A stretch of 11,522 bases of DNA from UBA4722 sp041690995 (GCA_041690995.1 JBEPVM010000049.1:1-11522); one strand, 5' to 3'; counted from the stretch's first letter, positions 1-6,517 are shown. Numbers and translations: made by a program. Notes: generated from the letters alone by a model not told the origin.

Positions 1-2
1 TG

Positions 3-356
3 TTACCCGCGCATGTGGTGAATGAATATTGCCGACCCGACAGAGCATTTTATCCCGTTCCGAACTTTAACCAAGAAGGGCTACCACGCGTGAGAGAAGT
101 GGGTGGAATAGCAGGCAAGGAGGCGTATACAGAATTACTCTATCAAGGGGGGCTGGGACAAAAATGGGGGCTGGTGAGAGCGAGTAATCCAGATGGCGCG
201 TATACTAGTTGTTATAACACGAAGTTCGTTGATATATGCAGGTGCGAGATCGACTCAATGGCAGTCCTGAATTTGTCAGAAGCTCGCTTGCAGCAGCAGC
301 AACTTCTAATGAGAGACCTATTGAGAAATAAGCGCTTGCTTGGTATTAAAGGATAA
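3..356 (+). CDS. C-terminal part of an unrecognised protein (5' end outside window)
   Basis: The frame is open from the first complete codon of the window to a TAA at 354-356, giving about 117 residues. Two adjacent GTG codons at 15 and 18 could be starts, but the frame is open upstream of them and there is no room to see a ribosome binding site, so a gene cut by the window edge is more likely. The visible part has no signal peptide or membrane segment. It begins with a Cys/Pro/aromatic-rich stretch (NEYCRPDRAFYPVPNF), continues through a Gly-rich part, and ends in a basic, probably helical tail with a run of four Gln followed by MRDLLRNKR. I do not recognise the family. Base composition is close to 50% G+C by eye, with several AGA and GGG codons, against roughly 40% in the neighbouring genes, which could mean acquisition. 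A spurious frame cannot be fully excluded. Confidence 0.5.
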   Translation, partial: LPAHVVNEYCRPDRAFYPVPNFNQEGLPRVREVGGIAGKEAYTELLYQGGLGQKWGLVRASNPDGAYTSCYNTKFVDICRCEIDSMAVLNLSEARLQQQQLLMRDLLRNKRLLGIKG

Positions 357-439
357 GGATAACAAACCCCGCCCCAACCGTAACCAGGCAAGTAGTGCGT
401 ACTTAATCTTCCTGACGCACTCACTACGTTCGATTGTTG

Positions 440-486
440 ACTCTTCAGTAACTTTCCCTAAAAAACAGGAAAACTTACTGAAGAGT
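440..486 (+). terminator. Long stem-loop downstream of the left-edge gene, possible terminator
   Basis: A 12-bp perfect inverted repeat (ACTCTTCAGTAA at 440-451, its complement at 475-486) encloses a second 5-bp stem, TTTCC/GGAAA at 453-457 and 468-472, across a small internal loop. The right arm is followed only by TTTCA, so the U tract is weak. It lies 83 nt after the stop of the left-edge gene and could end that transcript. It could also be the scar of a mobile element. Confidence 0.35.
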
Positions 487-563
487 TTCAATGAGCAAGT
501 GGCTCCGTTCTAGTAAATATAGCCCGTATAAAATCGAGCAAATAGTAAAATTAAGCACTAATT

Positions 564-583
564 TTTCTACATTGTTTCTACAT
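564..583. repeat. Two 9-bp direct repeats with 11-bp period
   Basis: TTTCTACAT occurs at 564-572 and again at 575-583, separated by TG, so the copies are one DNA helical turn apart. Such phasing is common in protein-binding sites, but nothing here identifies a binding protein and chance in AT-rich DNA is possible. Confidence 0.4.
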
Positions 584-630
584 GAGGACTTTTGTTTTTT
601 GAGTGGCGTGTCATAAGGTATTGATTCTAC

Positions 631-706
631 TGGCTCCCCGAACTGGACTCGAACCAGTGACCTAATGATTAACAGTCATTTGCTCTACCGACTGAGCTAT
701 CGGGGA
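631..706 (-). tRNA. tRNA-Asn (anticodon GUU)
   Basis: Read on the minus strand, the 76 nt fold into a complete cloverleaf. The acceptor stem is TCCCCGA/TCGGGGA and the D stem is GCTC/GAGC. The anticodon stem is AATGA/TCATT around the loop CTGTTAA, placing anticodon GTT at tRNA positions 34-36. The T stem is ACTGG/CCAGT with loop TTCGAGT. The discriminator base is G and the CCA end is encoded (631-633). All stems pair without mismatches, so it should be functional. It has its own promoter just upstream and looks monocistronic. Its 3' end points toward the compositionally different left end of the window. tRNA 3' ends are common integrase targets, although no duplicated 3' end is visible inside the window. 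Confidence 0.97.
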
Positions 707-731
707 ATAGGCTTCTATATAGGTGACCTGA

Positions 732-760
732 ATACTAATATTGCTTTTGTTTTGCGTCAA
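732..760 (-). promoter_or_regulatory. Sigma-70 promoter of tRNA-Asn
   Basis: On the minus strand there is a -35 box TTGACG (755-760), a 17-nt spacer, and a -10 box TAGTAT (732-737). Initiation is expected near 725, giving a short 5' leader before the tRNA at 706. The A/T-only tract just upstream (761-780) could act as an UP element. Confidence 0.8.
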
Positions 761-762
761 TA

Positions 763-780
763 TTTTATTTGTTTTATTTG
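763..780. repeat. Tandem duplication of a 9-bp AT-rich unit
   Basis: TTTTATTTG is present twice head to tail (763-771 and 772-780), ending exactly at the stop codon of the aminotransferase gene. It lies directly upstream of the tRNA promoter -35 box, in the position of an UP element. No GC-rich hairpin separates the aminotransferase gene from the tRNA, so some read-through is possible. Confidence 0.5.
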
Positions 781-1971
781 TTATATTTTCTCTAAAGCGG
801 CTTTCATGCGTCTCATGGCTTCTTGTAGATTTTTCATGCTGGTTGCATAAGAAATACGAATATAGCCTTGCGCGCCGAATGCAGACCCTGGAACAACAGC
901 GATTTCGGCTTCTTGTAAAAGGTAATCCGCGAATTCAAGGTCATTTTTGATTTGGGTTGCTCTTTGGAGGATAGCTTTAACACTCGGGAAAATATAAAAA
1001 GTGCCATCGCAAGGCTGACATTGTATGCCTGGCATTTTTTGTAACTCGCTGAGTACAAAATCATGCCGCTCTTTATAAGCGTTTGTCATGGTTGTAATGC
1101 AAGTTTGTTCGCCATTTAAAGCAGCTTCTGCTGCCACTTGCGCGATACTGGTCGGACTAGAAGTACTTTGTGATTGAATTTTTTTCATCGCGGCGATGAT
1201 GTTAGCAGGGCCTGCTGCATAGCCAATACGCCAGCCTGTCATGGCATACGCTTTAGACGCGCCATTGACGATAATACATCGATCATACAATTCAGGACAT
1301 GCCATGAGGATATTCGTAAAAGAAGCTTCCGTCCATAAGGTATGTTCATATATATCATCACTGACTATCAATAGAGAGGGATGTTGTAATAAAATTTGGC
1401 CTAATGCCGTGAGTTCAACAGATGTATAAGCCACACCTGTTGGATTGGAGGGGCTGTTTAAAACCACGAGTCGTGTTTTGGGTGTGATAGCGGCTTTTAA
1501 TTGCGCGGGTGTTATTTTAAAGTGCTGGTTAATATCCGTATTAATCGTGACAGGCACGGCGTCTGCTAATTTTGCTATGTCAGGATAAGAAACCCAATAA
1601 GGTGCTGGAATGATGACCTCATCCTCAGCATTTAAAAGGGCAGCAAATAAATTGTATAAACTGTGCTTAGCGCCGCAGGAGACAAGAATTTGATTAGGTA
1701 CGTACGTCAATTGGTTGTCACGGGCGAATTTTTTAATAATAGCGTGCTTGAGGCCAGAGGTGCCATCCACAGCCGTGTATTTAGTAAAACCCTGCTGGAT
1801 AGCGGTGATAGCGGCTTGTTTAATGAAATCAGGTGTATCAAAATCAGGTTCGCCAACCCCTAGATTAATAATATCTTTACCAGTTGCAATTAACTCATCT
1901 GCGCGAGCTGAGACAGCCAGCGTAGGGGAGGGTTTGATGCGTTGTACACGGGCAGATAACTCTTTTATCAT
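781..1971 (-). CDS. aatA: Class I PLP-dependent aminotransferase, probably aspartate aminotransferase
   Basis: At 396 residues it has the usual length for a cytosolic fold-type I aminotransferase that moves the amino group of aspartate to 2-oxoglutarate. Visible landmarks: the N-terminal GVGEPDFDTP at 38-47, NSPSNPTG at 172-179, DDIYEH at 205-210 (cofactor ring contacts), Lys240 within SKAYAMTGWRIG (the residue expected to form the Schiff base with pyridoxal phosphate), and Arg372 in IRISYATS, expected to bind the substrate carboxylate. The pattern fits the Thermus/Rhizobium-type aspartate aminotransferases (subgroup I-gamma) rather than E. coli AspC. Several enzymes of that group also act on prephenate, so the exact substrate is not settled. 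The start is the ATG before MIKELSARV, with an AGAGAG-type binding site upstream. It is a single gene, divergent from uvrB, with the tRNA-Asn downstream on the same strand. Confidence 0.9.
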   Translation of the reverse strand: MIKELSARVQRIKPSPTLAVSARADELIATGKDIINLGVGEPDFDTPDFIKQAAITAIQQGFTKYTAVDGTSGLKHAIIKKFARDNQLTYVPNQILVSCGAKHSLYNLFAALLNAEDEVIIPAPYWVSYPDIAKLADAVPVTINTDINQHFKITPAQLKAAITPKTRLVVLNSPSNPTGVAYTSVELTALGQILLQHPSLLIVSDDIYEHTLWTEASFTNILMACPELYDRCIIVNGASKAYAMTGWRIGYAAGPANIIAAMKKIQSQSTSSPTSIAQVAAEAALNGEQTCITTMTNAYKERHDFVLSELQKMPGIQCQPCDGTFYIFPSVKAILQRATQIKNDLEFADYLLQEAEIAVVPGSAFGAQGYIRISYATSMKNLQEAMRRMKAALEKI

Positions 1972-1989
1972 GTCTAAGCTCTCTTATAT

Positions 1990-2017
1990 GTTATAGTGGC
2001 GCTATTTGTATTATCAA
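1990..2017 (-). promoter_or_regulatory. Candidate promoter of the aminotransferase gene
   Basis: The minus strand carries TTGATA (2012-2017), a 16-nt spacer and TATAAC (1990-1995), about 20 nt upstream of the start codon, in the divergent gap with uvrB. The boxes are good but the leader would be very short. I see no equally good promoter for uvrB on the other strand, and no LexA-type CTGT-N8-ACAG operator in this gap. Confidence 0.45.
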
Positions 2018-2063
2018 ACTGAAAACCAACGAATTGTAATGTATCTTTTCAGGTTAATCTATC

Positions 2064-4070
2064 ATGACAAGGTTATTTAAGCTTCATTCAGATTTTAAAC
2101 CTGCTGGCGATCAGCCCAAGGCAATTGAACAGTTGGTGGGCGGTGTCCAAAATGGCTTGGCGCATCTGGCACTATTAGGCGTGACGGGTTCTGGTAAGAC
2201 ATTTACTGTTGCAAACATTATTCAAGCGGTACAACGTCCTGCCTTGATTATGGCGCCGAATAAAACGTTGGCTGCGCAACTTTATGGTGAAATGAAAGAA
2301 TTTTTCCCTGAGAATGCCGTAGAATATTTTGTTTCTTACTATGATTATTATCAGCCTGAAGCGTATGTCCCCTCCTCTGATACCTATATCGCTAAAGACG
2401 CTTCAATCAATGAGCATATTGAGCAAATGCGTTTATCGGCGACAAAAGCGTTATTAGAACGTAAAGATACCATTATAGTCGCGACAGTTTCAGCGATTTA
2501 TGGATTGGGCGATCCGCGCTCTTATTTAAGTATGGTATTACATTTAGATCGCGGTGATCCCATTGACCATCGAGAATTGTTGCGGCGCTTAGCGGAATTG
2601 CAATATACACGTAATGATACTGATTTACACCGCGCAACGTATCGTGTACACGGTGACGTGATTGATGTCTATCCCGCAGAATCCGATAAAAATGCAGTAC
2701 GTATTGAAATTTTTGATGAAAAAATCGAAAATCTTTCTTACTTTGATCCTTTAACAGGAAATGTTTTACAACGTGTACCACGATTAACGATTCATCCTAA
2801 AAGCCATTATGTGACGCCGCGTCAAAAAATTCTGGAAGCCATTGAAGATATTAAACCTGATCTTAAAGAGCGATTAGCTGAATTGCATCAACTGAATAAA
2901 TTAGTCGAAGCGCAGCGCTTGGAACAACGTACTATCTATGATTTAGAATTAATGAATGAATTAGGCTATTGTCCAGGGATTGAAAATTATTCGCGTTATT
3001 TATCAGGCAGACCAGCAGGAGAAGCCCCACCCACTTTATTTGATTATTTGCCTTCGAATGCTTTACTCATTATTGATGAATCGCATGTGACTGTTCCGCA
3101 AGTACGCGGTATGTATCGCGGAGATCGTTCACGTAAGGAAACATTAGTGGAATATGGGTTCCGTTTACCGTCTGCACTTGATAATCGCCCAATGCGGTTT
3201 GATGAATTTGTGCAGCGTTCTCCTCAGACTATTTATGTGTCAGCCACCTTGACAGATTATGAATTACAGTTATCTGGTGTTATCGCTGAGCAAGTGGTGC
3301 GTCCGACAGGGTTGCTTGATCCAGAAGTAGAAGTGCGCCCTGCAGGAAACCAAGTGGATGATTTGCTTTCAGAAATACATAAACGTATTGCTGTAAATGA
3401 GCGGATATTAGTAACGACTCTAACGAAGCGTTTAGCGGAAGAGCTAACAAATTATCTAGCAGAACATGGCATTCGCGTGCGTTATTTACATTCAGATATT
3501 GAGACTATAGAACGTGTAGAAATTATTCGTAATCTACGGTTAGGAACTTTTGATGTGCTGGTGGGTATTAATTTATTGCGAGAAGGATTAGACATGCCCG
3601 AAGTGTCATTAGTTGCTATTTTAGATGCAGATAAAGAAGGGTTTTTGCGTTCGGAAACCTCTTTGATTCAAACGATGGGGCGTGTCGCGCGACATCTTCA
3701 CGGTAGAGCGATTTTATATGCAGATAAAATCACAGGATCAATGGAGCGTGCTATTAAAGAGACTGAACGACGTCGTTTAAAACAACAGGCTTATAATGAA
3801 GCGCATCATATTACCCCACAAAGCGTGAAAAAAGCAGTGCGCGATATTATGGAAGGTGCTTATGCTGCGAATTCTGTGCGTGGAAAAATGTATGCGCATC
3901 TCGCAGAGAACAATGCGGAATATCAAGCATTAAATCCTCGTGCGCTCAAAGCGAGAATCACAGAACTGGAAAAGAAAATGTACGAACACGCGCATTGTCT
4001 TGAGTTTGAAGAAGCCGCTAAAATACGAGATGTAATTGAGGAGCTTCAAAAAAGCGCGCTTGAGTTATAA
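2064..4070 (+). CDS. uvrB: UvrABC excinuclease subunit B
   Basis: UvrB is the damage-verifying helicase-like subunit of nucleotide excision repair; it is loaded by UvrA and recruits UvrC for incision. The 668 residues are close to full family length (E. coli 673). In order: Walker A GVTGSGKT at 39-46; the beta-hairpin region with its Tyr-rich SYYDYYQPEAYVP at 91-103; the Walker B/DEAD-like DESH at 338-341; the RPTGLLDP block at 413-420; helicase motif VI with both arginines (540, 543); and a C-terminal UVR motif at about 625-662 that pairs with UvrC. Motif positions usually occupied by SATPG and GRAARN read SATLT (393-397) and GRVARH (539-544) here. The start ATG has only a weak upstream AGG (2051-2053). 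No SOS operator is visible, so damage induction through LexA is not supported. Downstream lies the palindromic repeat element. Confidence 0.97.
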   Translation: MTRLFKLHSDFKPAGDQPKAIEQLVGGVQNGLAHLALLGVTGSGKTFTVANIIQAVQRPALIMAPNKTLAAQLYGEMKEFFPENAVEYFVSYYDYYQPEAYVPSSDTYIAKDASINEHIEQMRLSATKALLERKDTIIVATVSAIYGLGDPRSYLSMVLHLDRGDPIDHRELLRRLAELQYTRNDTDLHRATYRVHGDVIDVYPAESDKNAVRIEIFDEKIENLSYFDPLTGNVLQRVPRLTIHPKSHYVTPRQKILEAIEDIKPDLKERLAELHQLNKLVEAQRLEQRTIYDLELMNELGYCPGIENYSRYLSGRPAGEAPPTLFDYLPSNALLIIDESHVTVPQVRGMYRGDRSRKETLVEYGFRLPSALDNRPMRFDEFVQRSPQTIYVSATLTDYELQLSGVIAEQVVRPTGLLDPEVEVRPAGNQVDDLLSEIHKRIAVNERILVTTLTKRLAEELTNYLAEHGIRVRYLHSDIETIERVEIIRNLRLGTFDVLVGINLLREGLDMPEVSLVAILDADKEGFLRSETSLIQTMGRVARHLHGRAILYADKITGSMERAIKETERRRLKQQAYNEAHHITPQSVKKAVRDIMEGAYAANSVRGKMYAHLAENNAEYQALNPRALKARITELEKKMYEHAHCLEFEEAAKIRDVIEELQKSALEL

Positions 4071-4080
4071 ATTAGTCACC

Positions 4081-4231
4081 ACTGCGTCATTCCCGCGAAG
4101 GCGGGAACCCATTCTGCCCTATAGCTAAACTGAGCTTAGTTTAGTTTAGTTTAGTAAAATAATTTCCATTGACTAAAGTAAGTTTAGTTGCACGTCAGAA
4201 TAGGTTCCCGCCTTCGCGGGAATGACGCAGT
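4081..4231. repeat. Palindromic REP/dRS3-like element (inverted pair of 36-bp repeats)
   Basis: Two 36-bp arms (4081-4116 and 4196-4231) are inverted copies matching at 35 of 36 positions, around a 79-bp AT-rich core. Each arm also contains its own perfect hairpin, TTCCCGC-GAAG-GCGGGAA (4090-4107), and its complement (4205-4222). The arm core ATTCCC-N8-GGGAAC closely resembles the neisserial dRS3 repeat, ATTCCC-N8-GGGAAT. The element sits between the convergent ends of uvrB and the DoxX-like gene. It could be a non-autonomous mobile element (MITE) or a REP pair. As RNA it would fold on either strand and could shield or end both transcripts, though no U tract follows. No clear target-site duplication is visible at its edges. 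Confidence 0.85.
4136..4155. repeat. Four tandem TTAGT units inside the palindromic element
   Basis: TTAGT is repeated four times without interruption in the core of the element. Related TTTAG motifs on both strands nearby (CTAAAC at 4125-4130, GTTTAG around 4182) give the core extra weak self-complementarity. Probably slippage-derived; copy number may vary between strains. Confidence 0.6.
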
Positions 4232-4237
4232 TAACAG

Positions 4238-4272
4238 ACGCCGAAAAGTAAACGATACTGCGGATTCGGCGT
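4238..4272. repeat. 8-bp inverted repeat next to the palindromic element
   Basis: ACGCCGAA (4238-4245) and TTCGGCGT (4265-4272) form a perfect 8-bp stem with a 19-nt loop. It lies 33 nt past the stop of the DoxX-like gene in its direction of transcription and could help end that transcript, but no U tract follows on either strand. Confidence 0.4.
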
Positions 4273-4305
4273 ACGATTCAAGAATACTAGTGCGGAAATG
4301 GCGTG

Positions 4306-4680
4306 TTAAACACTATTTAACAATAACACAAGCGCACCTGGGCATATTGTTAAATGGGTAATAAATAACGCCATATGCTGTTTCCGAATTTCACCTTTAA
4401 ATTTCCAAAACGGATGAAGAACAAAGACCATTATAAAAACAAAAGGAATCAGTGTGAGTGCAGCGAGTTTAATGAGAATGCCGAATATCAGCATAACGCC
4501 AGCGATAATTTGCCACGCAATAATTAAAGACAATAAAAAAAACGGACGAGGCAGCCATCGTTGTATCATGGTTTCTGTCATGGGAACCCAGTGATAAATA
4601 TTCCAGATACCAAAAAAAGTAAAATAAAAGCCAATAAGAAAATGGGCTAAATGAGATAAGGTGATTGCCAGGGTTTCCAT
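4306..4680 (-). CDS. DoxX-like small integral membrane protein
   Basis: A 124-residue, very hydrophobic protein with four likely membrane helices at about 7-29, 47-69, 70-90 and 103-122, and a short basic loop KFKGEIRK near 93-100. Size, helix spacing, the early helix ending in FFGIWNI and the third-helix end LHPFW agree with the DoxX/YphA-type family of inner-membrane proteins. Members are often encoded near redox or stress genes, but their biochemical activity is mostly unknown. The start is well supported: AAGGA lies 8 nt before the ATG on the minus strand. It is separated by 132 nt from the unknown gene upstream and may have its own weak promoter, so operon membership is uncertain. It converges on uvrB across the palindromic element. 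The family call rests on topology and general resemblance, with no diagnostic catalytic motif. Confidence 0.7.
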   Translation of the reverse strand: METLAITLSHLAHFLIGFYFTFFGIWNIYHWVPMTETMIQRWLPRPFFLLSLIIAWQIIAGVMLIFGILIKLAALTLIPFVFIMVFVLHPFWKFKGEIRKQHMALFITHLTICPGALVLLLNSV

Positions 4681-4745
4681 ATTTTTTTCCTTTTGGCGAT
4701 TATTTTAGGTTAGCATCCATGACATTTTCTAATTTGTACAAGGTT

Positions 4746-4774
4746 CTTTTAACTGATATACAGCGAAATTGCAA
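4746..4774 (-). promoter_or_regulatory. Weak candidate promoter for the DoxX-like gene
   Basis: Minus strand TTGCAA (4769-4774), 17-nt spacer, TAAAAG (4746-4751); each box matches the sigma-70 consensus at four of six positions. It lies in the 132-nt gap after the unknown gene. AT-rich DNA makes chance matches common. Confidence 0.3.
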
Positions 4775-4812
4775 CCAAAAAAATGGGTAACTGTCACATC
4801 AAGTCTAAATAT

Positions 4813-6474
4813 TTATCGAGAAAGCTGAAGACCTGTCTCTACATTAACATTTATTTTATCTAATATCCTACGGGTTCGATTTTTGAAAAAACAATAATTT
4901 TTTGCATGAGATAATATAGTTTCTTTCTTATAATTTCTTAATCTGTTTCGACCGCACCAACTAGCTTTAAGATCTTTTGTATATTCTGTTTTAAATTGTG
5001 CGATCCAAGCCTCGCTATCTCTCTTTGGATCTGTAGTTGCTCTGGTCCTCGAAAATAATGATTGCAGAGAAGAAGGAGGTGGCAACGAAGTGGGAGAACT
5101 ACTGCTGGGCATCACGGCAGTATGTGGAGTAAGGAGGGGCGATGTGGCGGGGATAGGTGAGATGGATGGGATGCTAGTAGTGCTTGTAATGTTAGCTCCT
5201 AGATTTTGATTATTATCATTATTATCGGTATCTCTCTTTGGATCTGTATCTGGGGGCGCTTTGATGACAGGAGATAATGGTGGGTTGGAATAAGGCGACA
5301 ACAGACTGGCACTGCTAGCTATTGCGGCACTCTGTAGGATAATGGGGCGCTGGTGAGATGGAGAAGGAGGTGGCAACGAAGTGGGAGGACTACTGCTGGT
5401 CGTCATGTCAGTCTGTAGAACACTTTTCTGAGAAAGCAATGGAACATTTTTATTTGTAGGGATAGTATTTCGTGGCTGTTCATTACTACTACTACTATCA
5501 GTATCTAATTTTGAGGAATCTTCGGAATGTGGTAGTGTAGAAGCAAGCGGCAACGCCACAGGAGTAGTAAGAAGTAGTGGTTTTTCAACGGAAACTGCTA
5601 ATTCAGCTGCTATCTTAACCTTTTCCATAATATTATTCCGGGTTTCATCGTCAACAGTAAAGTAGTAGCCTGCTATAAGCTCGATAAGAGAATAGGGCAA
5701 CAGACGAATCAAGACTAAGTAGTCTGCAGTAAATGTGGATACGCCAGTTAAAATATTCTCAACAGCTATTATTTCTTCCTCAAGCTGAACAGTATGGCCA
5801 TCTGTTAATTTTTCTATTACTAAAGAGGGGGGTGTTACTATTTCCTCCTGATACCCATGATAACCCTCACAAATCGACTCCTCTATCCTAGCTTCAAGAT
5901 CTGCATTAACTGTTAGAGAGAATGCCTGTAGTCGTTGCATACTAAAGCTAATTTTTTCTGCTAATGAAGATTTTTCCTCTCTTGAATGATCAAAAATTAG
6001 TTTCAGAGAATTCTTTTTATTGTCTTGAATAAAATGTGCATATATAAAGATATTGAATATGATTAGTAAGTATAGTATCGGGGTTTGATTGTTTTCTTGA
6101 TAATTGCCAGAATCAGCCATTTCTTGAAAACGCGCACAAGTGATTTCCCAATTTTTTACCTGATTTAACTCAGATTCAATGACTGGTTTAAGAGGTTGTT
6201 TATCGCAGTGCCGGATTAACATCGTGCTATCACAATATCCGTCTTCATGGGCTGCATAGCCTTTACTGGAGTTAAAAGTGTGAAGTGCTTCACAGTTTAA
6301 TCGACCAAAACGGCTAATAAATAGTGGAAGTAGCGGACCATGTTCCCATTCTATAGTGATGGAGGAAAGCGCTGATTCATTCGAACCCAATCCCAATAAT
6401 GCTTTATTTAACAGTTTTTTATAGTTCTTGATCAGAACCGGTATTACACTATCAACTGTCCCACGTGGTTGCAT
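4813..6474 (-). CDS. Unrecognised 553-aa protein with Ser/Pro-rich linker; possible secreted effector
   Basis: I do not recognise the family. Three regions are visible. Residues 1-300 are a mixed, probably helical domain with two hydrophobic stretches (131-149 and 252-272) that may be membrane-associated or simply buried. Residues 302-487 are a low-complexity linker rich in Ser, Pro, Thr and Asn, including runs of four Ser, DNNDNN, and two copies of TSLPPPS, which resemble eukaryotic SH3-ligand motifs. Residues 488-553 form a compact basic C-terminal module with conserved-looking Trp, Cys and Arg (AWIAQFKTEY, ASWCGRN, KNRTRRIL). No N-terminal signal peptide is seen. This architecture is common among type IV-secreted effectors of intracellular Legionellales, but the last 20 residues lack an obvious glutamate-rich secretion signal, so that role is a guess. 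The start has a strong AAGGAG only 4 nt from the ATG, partly inside a hairpin. It follows maeA after 43 nt. Confidence 0.8.
   Translation of the reverse strand: MQPRGTVDSVIPVLIKNYKKLLNKALLGLGSNESALSSITIEWEHGPLLPLFISRFGRLNCEALHTFNSSKGYAAHEDGYCDSTMLIRHCDKQPLKPVIESELNQVKNWEITCARFQEMADSGNYQENNQTPILYLLIIFNIFIYAHFIQDNKKNSLKLIFDHSREEKSSLAEKISFSMQRLQAFSLTVNADLEARIEESICEGYHGYQEEIVTPPSLVIEKLTDGHTVQLEEEIIAVENILTGVSTFTADYLVLIRLLPYSLIELIAGYYFTVDDETRNNIMEKVKIAAELAVSVEKPLLLTTPVALPLASTLPHSEDSSKLDTDSSSSNEQPRNTIPTNKNVPLLSQKSVLQTDMTTSSSPPTSLPPPSPSHQRPIILQSAAIASSASLLSPYSNPPLSPVIKAPPDTDPKRDTDNNDNNQNLGANITSTTSIPSISPIPATSPLLTPHTAVMPSSSSPTSLPPPSSLQSLFSRTRATTDPKRDSEAWIAQFKTEYTKDLKASWCGRNRLRNYKKETILSHAKNYCFFKNRTRRILDKINVNVETGLQLSR
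5016..5399. repeat. Duplicated cassette encoding the linker of the unknown protein
   Basis: Two separate DNA repeats occur in the same order. A 37-bp block occurs at 5072-5108 and 5363-5399 with one mismatch and encodes the SSSP-TSLPPPS stretches. A 20-bp block is identical at 5016-5035 and 5229-5248 and encodes the TDPKRD motif. The distances between copies differ (291 and 213 bp), so one ancestral unit was duplicated and its interior then changed length. The near identity suggests recent duplication or gene conversion. Confidence 0.85.
5484..5497. repeat. Trinucleotide tract encoding a serine run
   Basis: Four perfect TAC units plus TA (AGT codons on the coding strand) encode Ser327-Ser330 of the unknown protein. 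The in-frame unit means slippage would change linker length without breaking the gene. Confidence 0.6.
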
Positions 6475-6476
6475 AT

Positions 6477-6500
6477 AACTCCTTGAAAAAGGCTATAGTT
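6477..6500 (-). promoter_or_regulatory. Hairpin covering the ribosome binding site of the unknown gene
   Basis: On the minus strand AACT-ATAG-CCTT-TTTC-AAGG-AGTT can fold into two 4-bp stems (AACT/AGTT and CCTT/AAGG) with a 4-nt bulge and a 4-nt loop. The right side contains the AAGGAG binding site of the gene starting at 6474. The fold is weak but could lower initiation or couple it to translation of maeA just upstream. Confidence 0.35.
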
Positions 6501-6517
6501 AGAAGAATAGGCGCATT

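Noticed and set aside
212..424. 70-aa minus-strand reading frame across the end of the left-edge gene
   Set aside because: Cys run comes from the antisense of a CAG-rich Gln tract; no plausible start or family.
500..506. TGGCTCC resembling the tRNA-Asn 3' end, as an attachment-site duplicate
   Set aside because: Only 7 bases match, well within chance for this length.
741..1064. Short overlapping reading frames on both strands around the end of the aminotransferase gene
   Set aside because: Shadows of the aminotransferase coding region and its AT-rich downstream; no binding sites or recognisable products.
1972..2063. LexA operator or clear promoter for uvrB
   Set aside because: No CTGT-N8-ACAG pattern and no -35/-10 pair with acceptable spacing on the plus strand.
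2473..2781. 102-aa minus-strand reading frame
   Set aside because: Lies wholly inside uvrB, antisense to conserved UvrB sequence, with no family resemblance.
4081..4231. CRISPR-like repeat pair
   Set aside because: The two copies are inverted, not direct, and there are no further units or cas genes.
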